DNA of 64,000 bases, from assembly GCF_000760935.2 (NCBI RefSeq), contig NZ_CP049744.1:1956501-2020500 (forward strand), written 5' to 3'. The notes under the pieces are model-generated. The model searched no databases, was not told where the DNA came from, and saw only the letters and a list, made by a program, of their open reading frames with translations. The position numbers were made by a program, and so were the translations under genes. Below are positions 58,453-64,000 of the stretch, piece by piece. Each line of letters starts with the position of its first letter. Within the stretch, counting starts at the first letter, position 1. This DNA comes from Rhodococcoides fascians A25f (lineage in GTDB: Bacteria > Actinomycetota > Actinomycetes > Mycobacteriales > Mycobacteriaceae).

Positions 58453-59658
58453 TCAGTAGACGTCCCGCAGGTAGCGCTTGGTCTGCTTGAGTTCGTTGAC
58501 GTAGTCCTCGGCGGCGTCGGGGGAGCGGCCGCCGTGCTCGGCGACGATCTCGTGCAGTGCTTCGTCGACGCCCTTCGACATACGGGCCGCGTCGCCGCAC
58601 ACGTAGAGATGCGCACCTGCCTCCAGCCAGCTGTACAGCTGCTTGCCTGCTTCGATCATCCGGTGCTGCACGTAGATCTTCTCGTGCTGATCGCGGGAGA
58701 ACGCCACATCCAGTCGATTCAGCAGACCGTCGCGCTCGAACCCGACGAGCTCGTCCTCGTAGAGGAAATCACTCGACCGATGCTGATCCCCGAAGAACAG
58801 CCAGTTGTCTCCCGCGGCACCTCGCGCGCGCCGCTCGTGCAGAAATGCTCGAAACGGTGCCACTCCGGTTCCGGGCCCGATCATGATGATCGGGGTGTCG
58901 TCGTCGGGCAGGCGGAACGACTTGTTGGCCGACAGGAACACACCTGCCTCGTTCCCGTCGCCGACTCGATCGGCGAGGTACGTCGAACAGACGCCGCCGC
59001 GGTCGCGCTCGGCCGACCGGTATCGGACGGTGGACACCGTCAGATGCACGGTGCCTTCGTGGGCGATCGGTGACGACGAGATCGAGTAGACACGATGCTG
59101 CAGTGGACGCAGCAAGCCGAGGAATTCGGCGGGATCGAAGGCAGGCGACCGGTCGAGATCGAGAACGTCCACGACGTCACGTCCCCACGTCCAGGCGTCG
59201 AACGATGCTCGGTCGCCGTTCTGCAGGACGTGATCGAGTTCTGCGTCGCCGGCGTGTTCGGCCACGGCCTCGATCAGGTCCATGGACGGGATACCGATTT
59301 CGTATTCCGTCGTCAGCGCCTGTGCGAGCGTGATCTCACCGGACTTGGTGTGCACGGCGGTGTCGGCGGGCACTCCGAGCCGGTCGACGACGGCCGCGAC
59401 GAGTGCTGCGTCGTTGACGGGTTTGACGGCGAAACCATCCCCGGCCTGGTAGGCGATACCGCTGTCGCCCAGCGCGATCGCGAAGTGCCGAACTTCCTTG
59501 GCCGACGCGGGACCGGACAGGCGTCGATTACTCAGAATCTGTGCGCGATAGGGATTCTTCCGATTCCACGGTGATCGCTTGGGCGCGGCCTTGGTGGTGC
59601 CGAGATCGCCGGTTGCAGCGTCGATGTCCTGTACCTGCCTTGCAATTGCCGTCGTCAC
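58453..59658 (-). CDS. diflavin-reductase-type FAD/NADPH protein without FMN domain (CysJ-like)
   Basis: 401 residues from GTG at 59658; the start is uncertain because no good ribosome site is seen. The FAD part has RVYSISSSP and GGVCSTYLADR, and the NADPH part has MIGPGTGVAPFRAFLHERRARG, WLFFGDQHRSSDFLYEDEL and LYVCGDAARMSKGVDEAL, ending with the aromatic YLRDVY. This is the FNR half of sulfite reductase alpha subunit or cytochrome P450 reductase. The flavodoxin (FMN) domain is absent, so it must pass electrons directly or through another carrier. No sulfite or nitrite reductase subunit is adjacent. Confidence 0.88.
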   Translation of the reverse strand: MTTAIARQVQDIDAATGDLGTTKAAPKRSPWNRKNPYRAQILSNRRLSGPASAKEVRHFAIALGDSGIAYQAGDGFAVKPVNDAALVAAVVDRLGVPADTAVHTKSGEITLAQALTTEYEIGIPSMDLIEAVAEHAGDAELDHVLQNGDRASFDAWTWGRDVVDVLDLDRSPAFDPAEFLGLLRPLQHRVYSISSSPIAHEGTVHLTVSTVRYRSAERDRGGVCSTYLADRVGDGNEAGVFLSANKSFRLPDDDTPIIMIGPGTGVAPFRAFLHERRARGAAGDNWLFFGDQHRSSDFLYEDELVGFERDGLLNRLDVAFSRDQHEKIYVQHRMIEAGKQLYSWLEAGAHLYVCGDAARMSKGVDEALHEIVAEHGGRSPDAAEDYVNELKQTKRYLRDVY

Positions 59659-59695
59659 GGTCTGTGACGGGTGGAGGGTCGAACCTTCTGAAACC

Positions 59696-61156
59696 CTAGT
59701 GGGGACCGCTCGAACTGCGGTGCAGGACCTCGATTCCGTCGGCCGAGTAGGCGACCTCGTACCCGTCGGACAGCGCCCGATCGATTGCCTGACGGTCACC
59801 GGCCTCGTCGGTCGGCCAGCCGGCAGGCCTCGCCCGATTGACGACGATCCAGTCCGGGACGGTCGAATCTGTGGCGCGTTGGGGAAAGACCGAGACGTCG
59901 TGATCGGCGACGAGTTGGGCCACGAGGTTGTTCGACGCTGCAACCTGGTCATCGGCGGGAATCCACTCCGAAATCTCCCGGGCGGTCGCGGCCTGCGGAT
60001 CGATCGTCCATTCCTGTGCGTGCACCATGCGCGCCATCGGTAGGAACGGCAACGCCACGACTGCGAAGACGGCTACGAACGCGAGGATGAAGTGACGACC
60101 GCGTTCGGTGAGCTGACCGTGTCGGTGACTGCGTGCGAACGCGTCGAGCAGAGCGATGAACACGATCACCATCAGGATTGCGTTGTAGTGGTAGATCGGC
60201 TTCCAGAAGTTGGTGTTGTCGCTGAGAAAGCGCCATGCGACCGTCGGGACGGCGATCAGCAGGAGCGGCGAGCGCAGGGCGAAGAATCCGGTGACCGCGA
60301 GCAGCAGAAAGGCTGTGGCCGCCCGAGAATCGCCGGCAACCAGGCCGTGTGCGGTGTCCGCGATGCCTTCACCCAGCGGGGGCAGCTTCGAGCCCTGGTC
60401 GTACGAGTTGTCGGAGCTGAGCATCGGGATGATCACCTTGACGGCGAGAATCACCCAGGTCAGGCCCCATACGGCTGTCAGTATCCCGAGGATTCGGGTT
60501 CGTCCGCCGGCCCACAGCGCCACCAGTGCGCCGATCACGACGACCGTCAGACCCATGTCCTCTTTGACGAAGACCAGCGGCAGAGCCCAGGCCAGAGCGG
60601 GCAGCCAACGCTGACGAACGAGGGCGACCATCGACATCGCCAGCAGCGGCATCGCGAACGCCACTTCGTGGAAGTCGAAATTCAGCGCCGCCTGAACGCC
60701 CCAGGACAGTCCGAACGCCGCCGCGATCACGGCACCGGTGGCCGCCCCGAACTTCTGTGTCGCCAGCCTGCTGATGGGGATCACGGCCAACGCGAACAAC
60801 ACGGCTTGGGCGATCAGCAACGTCTCGGCGTGTGGGAACACCCGATAGACGGGTCCCAGCAGCGCGGTGATGGGCGAGAAGTGATCACCGAGCGTGTTGT
60901 AGCCGGTACCCAGAAGATCGGAGGTCGGTGCACGAAACTGCGAGTACGACGCGACCTGTTGGACGAATATCCCCAGGTCGAATCCGGACGTGCGGAGTTG
61001 CCGATGGCCGAGCACGGACATCGTCGCGTACAGCGGTGCCAGGACGACGTACGCGAGAGCCGGCACGATCGTCTCTGCAGTGCGGATCCTCGTACGCCAG
61101 TCGAGGGGTGCGGTGTCGATGTCGGTGACAACCGTGGATTTCTCGATAGTGGTCAC
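59696..61156 (-). CDS. DUF2079 polytopic membrane protein
   Basis: 486 residues from GTG at 61156. About eleven transmembrane helices. The segments TSGFDLGIFVQQVASYSQF, LGDHFSPITALLGPVYRVFP, NFDFHEVAFAMPLLAMSMVAL and FVKEDMGLTVVVIGALVAL are typical of DUF2079, a family resembling GT-C glycosyltransferases. A lipid-linked sugar transfer role is possible but unproven. The soluble C terminus (about 400-486) is periplasmic in that model. Confidence 0.88.
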   Translation of the reverse strand: MTTIEKSTVVTDIDTAPLDWRTRIRTAETIVPALAYVVLAPLYATMSVLGHRQLRTSGFDLGIFVQQVASYSQFRAPTSDLLGTGYNTLGDHFSPITALLGPVYRVFPHAETLLIAQAVLFALAVIPISRLATQKFGAATGAVIAAAFGLSWGVQAALNFDFHEVAFAMPLLAMSMVALVRQRWLPALAWALPLVFVKEDMGLTVVVIGALVALWAGGRTRILGILTAVWGLTWVILAVKVIIPMLSSDNSYDQGSKLPPLGEGIADTAHGLVAGDSRAATAFLLLAVTGFFALRSPLLLIAVPTVAWRFLSDNTNFWKPIYHYNAILMVIVFIALLDAFARSHRHGQLTERGRHFILAFVAVFAVVALPFLPMARMVHAQEWTIDPQAATAREISEWIPADDQVAASNNLVAQLVADHDVSVFPQRATDSTVPDWIVVNRARPAGWPTDEAGDRQAIDRALSDGYEVAYSADGIEVLHRSSSGPH

Positions 61157-61206
61157 GAGGACCGATGTCTACAGCACGGACGTGAGATGTTCCTGAGAAC
61201 CGCAGG

Positions 61207-62187
61207 TCAGCGCTTACGCTTCTTCGCTGGTTTGCGACGCGGCGGCTGTGAGGTGAGGTGGTAGTAGAGAGCGTCCTCGGAATCCTCGACGACCACATCG
61301 ATGTAGTCGCCCACCTCCAGATAATCGTCGACGGCAATTCTGTCGGTCGAGCCGATGACGGCTTTCACCGAACGGGCGGGTACCAGCCCTCGGCGTCCGT
61401 CCGGACCGACTGCGAGGGCGTACCGGGGACCGGTGCGGGTGACCCGGGCACGAATGAAATCCGGATCCTTCGGGATGGGGTCGGCCGCGAGGACGTTGCC
61501 GTCCTTCGATGCGGCGGTCAGTGAATCGAGCTGTGCCGCGAGATCGTCGGCCATTGCATCCACCTGGTCGAGCAGGTGGGCCATGTGCGCGGCGTAGTCG
61601 GTGTGCTTCTTGGTGGGCTTGAGAGCCTCGCCCGGCTTGTACATGTCTTCGTGAGTCAGCTCGCCCCACGCGTCCTGCAGGCGTGTCTTGACCTGTACTT
61701 CTACTTTCACATCGAGGTCGCCCTGATGCGTGGCAACTCGAACGACCAGCACAGCGTGGTAGGCGCGGTAGCCACTGGGCTTGGGAAAGGCGACGTAATC
61801 GGTGGGTGGTTGCGCAAACCGCACCGAGCATTCCGGGTCGTTGCACGCACGCTCGAGCGCTGCGACGAACGTCAGTTGATCGCGCGGGGTCTTGCACAAC
61901 ACCTTGACGCCGACCAGATCGGGAAGGGCTTCGGCAACGGCGTCCGCGTCGGTCGGTTCCGTGATCCGGCCCTCGGAGAGATAGCGGCGCAATTTGTCGG
62001 CGGATCGTCCCGGGTCCTTGATGCGCGCCGTCTGTGCGTTCAGTCGATCTCGATCGACGTCTTCGAGTATCTCGTCGGCGATGGTTTCGAGGAAGTTCTG
62101 CGCGGTGACGAGAGCGGCTTCCCACGCCCGGCGGCGCTGCAGGTACAGCTCCTCGACCAAGTCGTCGATGCTTGTTGCCGATGTCAC
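61207..62187 (-). CDS. RSH-type alarmone synthetase with C-terminal OB/S1-like domain
   Basis: 326 residues from GTG at 62187; the longer frame to 62280 would overlap the divergent sigG start. The RelA/SpoT synthetase domain (about 30-190) has TARIKDPGRSADKLRRYL, DLVGVKVL, FPKPSGYRAYHAV and VEVQVKTRLQDAWGELTHE, the motifs for GTP/GDP binding and pyrophosphate transfer. No HD hydrolase, TGS or ACT domain is present, so it is a small alarmone synthetase-like protein. Residues about 235-315 (FIRARVTRTGPRYALAVGPDGRRGLVP; DRIAVDDYLEVGDYIDVVVED) look like an S1/OB nucleic-acid-binding fold. The tail is very basic (PRRKPAKKRKR). Product and trigger unknown. Confidence 0.82.
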   Translation of the reverse strand: MTSATSIDDLVEELYLQRRRAWEAALVTAQNFLETIADEILEDVDRDRLNAQTARIKDPGRSADKLRRYLSEGRITEPTDADAVAEALPDLVGVKVLCKTPRDQLTFVAALERACNDPECSVRFAQPPTDYVAFPKPSGYRAYHAVLVVRVATHQGDLDVKVEVQVKTRLQDAWGELTHEDMYKPGEALKPTKKHTDYAAHMAHLLDQVDAMADDLAAQLDSLTAASKDGNVLAADPIPKDPDFIRARVTRTGPRYALAVGPDGRRGLVPARSVKAVIGSTDRIAVDDYLEVGDYIDVVVEDSEDALYYHLTSQPPRRKPAKKRKR

Positions 62188-62278
62188 GATGCCGAGGTTA
62201 ACCCAGATATGTGGGCAAACCTTTACGTGGCGCGCATTCGAGCTGTGAGGCGTCTGCCTCCGGTCTAGGCTGTGCCGC

Positions 62279-63253
62279 ATGACCGTGGCTTCCGTGCAGC
62301 AGGACGACTTCCTCGCGCAGTTCGATCCGTTCCGTCGAGAGCTGCTCGCGCACTGCTACCGCATGACCGGATCGATTCACGACGCCGAGGATCTGTTGCA
62401 GGAAACGTACATTCGCGCGTGGCGTGGGTACGAGAAATACGAGGGGCGCTCGTCGCTGCGCACCTGGCTGTATCGAATCGCCACCAATACCTGTCTCACT
62501 GCTCTCGACGGTCGGTCGAAGCGTCCGCTCCCGACCGGCTTGGGGGCACCGAGTTCCGGCCCTACCGACGAACTAGTACAGAACAACGAGGTTCCATGGC
62601 TCGAACCGATCGCCGATTCGGATCTGGCCGACTCGAGTGATCCCGCCTCCATCGTGGTGGCGCGTGAATCGGTGCGCCTCGCCTTGGTGGCGTCCCTGCA
62701 ACATCTGTCTCCCCGGCAGCGGGCGGTCTTGTTGATGCGCGAGGTGTTGCAGTGGAAGGCGTCGGAAGTCGCCGAGGTTCTCGCCACGACGACGACCGCG
62801 GTCAACAGCTTGCTGCAGCGAGCCAGGGAGCGCCTCGACGAGATTGCGCCCGAACTCGACGATGTCGAGCCCATCGGATCCGACGAGCTGCAGGAACTGC
62901 TGACGCAGTATGTGGAGTGTTTCGAGAACTACGACATCGACCGCTTGGTGACTCTGTTCACCTCGGATGCGGTGTGGGAGATGCCGCCGTTCGTCGGGTG
63001 GTACCAGGGTGCCGAGACGATCGGATCACTCATCCGAAACAATTGCCCGGCCAACGGCGCGGGCGACATGCGGATGAGGCCTACCCGTGCCAACGGCCAA
63101 CCCGCGTACGGGCTGTACATGCTGGGTGAGGACGGTGTGCACCGGCCGTTCCAGCTGCACGTTCTCGATGTCGACGCCAGAGGGGTCGGGCACGTGGCCT
63201 GCTTCTTCGATCTGACTCTGTTCGATCGATTCGGCCTGCCCGACCGCCTCTGA
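62279..63253 (+). CDS. sigG: ECF sigma factor SigG-type with SnoaL-like C-terminal domain
   Basis: 324 residues from ATG at 62279. Region 2 ELLAHCYRMTGSIHDAEDLLQETYIRAWR, the linker RPLPTGLGAP, region 4 LQHLSPRQRAVLLMREVLQWKASEVAEVL, then a SnoaL-like domain (ENYDIDRLVTLFTSDAVWEMPPFVGWYQGAE). The sequence closely follows M. tuberculosis SigG. It belongs to ECF groups where the fused SnoaL-like domain replaces an anti-sigma factor and sets activity. Target promoters are unknown. It is followed by a convergent VOC gene. Confidence 0.92.
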   Translation: MTVASVQQDDFLAQFDPFRRELLAHCYRMTGSIHDAEDLLQETYIRAWRGYEKYEGRSSLRTWLYRIATNTCLTALDGRSKRPLPTGLGAPSSGPTDELVQNNEVPWLEPIADSDLADSSDPASIVVARESVRLALVASLQHLSPRQRAVLLMREVLQWKASEVAEVLATTTTAVNSLLQRARERLDEIAPELDDVEPIGSDELQELLTQYVECFENYDIDRLVTLFTSDAVWEMPPFVGWYQGAETIGSLIRNNCPANGAGDMRMRPTRANGQPAYGLYMLGEDGVHRPFQLHVLDVDARGVGHVACFFDLTLFDRFGLPDRL

Positions 63254-63264
63254 ACGACTGCCGC

Positions 63265-63672
63265 TCAGCTCTGGGGAACCGCCGACGGGTCCATCCACAT
63301 CACTTCCCAGACGTGGTTGTCGAGATCACGGAACGCTCGGCCGTACATGAATCCGTGATCCTGGGGCTCCATCCACTTGGACCCGCCCGCAGCGATCGCT
63401 GCGTCGGTGAGCGAATCCACTTCGTCTCGGCTGTCGGCGGAGATGCACATCAGGACCTCGCGAGCCGAGCTCGTGTCGCAGATCGAATCGGAGATGAAGT
63501 CCTCGAAACGCGATGTGGCCAGAAACATCACCGTCGCTTGGTCGCTGACGATCATGGAGGCGGTGTTCTCGTCGCTGAAGACGTCGTTGAAAGCGAACCC
63601 GAGTCCCTCGAAGAATGAACGGGTGGCGACGACGTCGCGAACGGGCATGTTGGCGAACAGCATACGGGACAT
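63265..63672 (-). CDS. VOC (glyoxalase/extradiol-dioxygenase fold) protein
   Basis: 135 residues. FANMPVRDVVATRSFFEGLGFAF, FLATSRFEDFI, MEPQDHGFMYGRAFRDLDNHVWEVMWM fit a VOC domain of the lactoylglutathione-lyase-related group. No catalytic residue set identifies a reaction. It lies convergent to sigG, 11 bases from its stop; VOC genes are often near SigG-like ECF factors. Confidence 0.9.
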   Translation of the reverse strand: MSRMLFANMPVRDVVATRSFFEGLGFAFNDVFSDENTASMIVSDQATVMFLATSRFEDFISDSICDTSSAREVLMCISADSRDEVDSLTDAAIAAGGSKWMEPQDHGFMYGRAFRDLDNHVWEVMWMDPSAVPQS

Positions 63673-63782
63673 GGGTACACCTTCTCTGCGGGAACAGCTG
63701 CGTGCGACCGTCGAACAACGGTCTTGCTTCTACTGACAGCAGTCGGTGCCAAAAGTCACCGGCGCACACCTGCAGACACGAC

Positions 63783-63815
63783 GCGACCCCGCCGAGCGAT
63801 GCTCGACGGGGTCGC
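63783..63815 (-). terminator. 15-bp stem-loop at the end of the rightmost gene
   Basis: Arms 63783-63797 and 63801-63815 with a 3-base loop. On the minus strand the single imperfect position is a U-G pair, so it folds better in transcripts of the minus-strand gene that ends at 63849. There is no T-run, so termination may need other factors. Confidence 0.55.
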
Positions 63816-63848
63816 GGACAGCGAAGCTGAAAGGGGGAGTGTGAAGAA

Positions 63849-64000
63849 CTACCGCGTCATCTGTGCAAGACGGGACAGCATCCGTGAGAACACGTGGCCG
63901 TCGTTGCCGAGATCGAGGTAAGCATCGGCAACGGAATCCGACGTTGTGGTGTCGGAAGTCGCCGCAGCGAGGGTGCGCGCCATGCGCGTGCGACGCTCGA
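63849..64000 (-). CDS. C-terminal part of a gene running off the right edge
   Basis: The minus strand is open from the window end to TAG at 63849-63851, giving 49 residues, ending LDLGNDGHVFSRMLSRLAQMTR. Third positions are strongly GC-biased, as in a real gene. Its downstream stem-loop at 63783-63815 supports the strand. The family cannot be recognised from this tail. Confidence 0.6.
   Translation of the reverse strand, partial: ERRTRMARTLAAATSDTTTSDSVADAYLDLGNDGHVFSRMLSRLAQMTR

Noticed and set aside
58453..59952. 499-residue reading of the flavoprotein reductase
   Set aside because: The first 98 residues are low-complexity Ser/Thr/Arg and overlap the end of the DUF2079 gene; a start near 59658 is better.

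Overview
The window looks like chromosomal DNA of a high-GC actinobacterium of the Nocardiaceae, most likely Rhodococcus in the wide sense (possibly the R. fascians / Rhodococcoides group; this is inference). The signs are the codon use, mycolate-clade families (LppP/LprE-like lipoproteins, DUF3558, an FprB-type ferredoxin reductase beside an AurF-like diiron protein as in Mycobacterium tuberculosis Rv0885/Rv0886, a SigG-type ECF sigma factor) and a recC-recB-recD operon. No rRNA, tRNA, CRISPR array, transposase or phage gene was seen.

Layout. 1-3.7 kb: an AT-rich membrane protein unlike its neighbours, a BRCT-TerD fusion and a small membrane protein. 3.7-6.5 kb: an acyl-CoA ligase and an alpha/beta hydrolase. 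6.5-17.2 kb: a carbohydrate/polyol cluster with a class I aldolase of the LacD/YihT type, an FGGY kinase, two LacI regulators, a P-loop kinase, a DCXR-like SDR, a ribose-type ABC importer and a mannitol-dehydrogenase-family enzyme. Two different palindromes, one around each regulator, divide it into two regulons. 17.2-20.8 kb: a thioesterase, an MHS-type MFS carrier, and a PRISE-like reductase divergent from an ArsR regulator with twin operators. 20.8-26.7 kb: a more accessory-looking stretch with a solitary N6-adenine DNA methyltransferase coupled to a small membrane protein, a DUF1648 protein, a helical unknown, a Fic protein behind a perfect inverted repeat, and a double-TetR protein. 26.8-35 kb: a single-domain LuxR regulator, DedA, several lipoproteins and membrane proteins, an ArsR/SRPBCC pair with an operator on its start codon, and an SLC1-type symporter with a clear terminator. 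Two copies of an intergenic palindromic repeat lie in this stretch. 35-41 kb: a SanA/YdcF-like protein coupled to an APH-type kinase, an ABC-F ATPase, a second acyl-CoA ligase and a DUF2786 protein. 41-45 kb: a secreted beta-lactamase-fold protein, then the FprB/AurF pair. 45-58.4 kb: TY-Chap proteins on both sides of recCBD, with a 32-codon ORF coupled to genes at both ends. 58.4-64 kb: a flavoprotein reductase, a DUF2079 membrane protein, an RSH synthetase with an extra C-terminal domain, sigG, a VOC protein, and the end of a gene that runs off the window.

The polyol cluster is the clearest multi-gene system. Its gene set suggests import of a sugar alcohol, oxidation to a ketose, phosphorylation by the FGGY kinase and cleavage by the aldolase. 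The substrate cannot be read from sequence. The methyltransferase/membrane-protein pair, the Fic locus with its inverted repeat, and the doubly coupled mini-ORF are the best candidates for undescribed biology.
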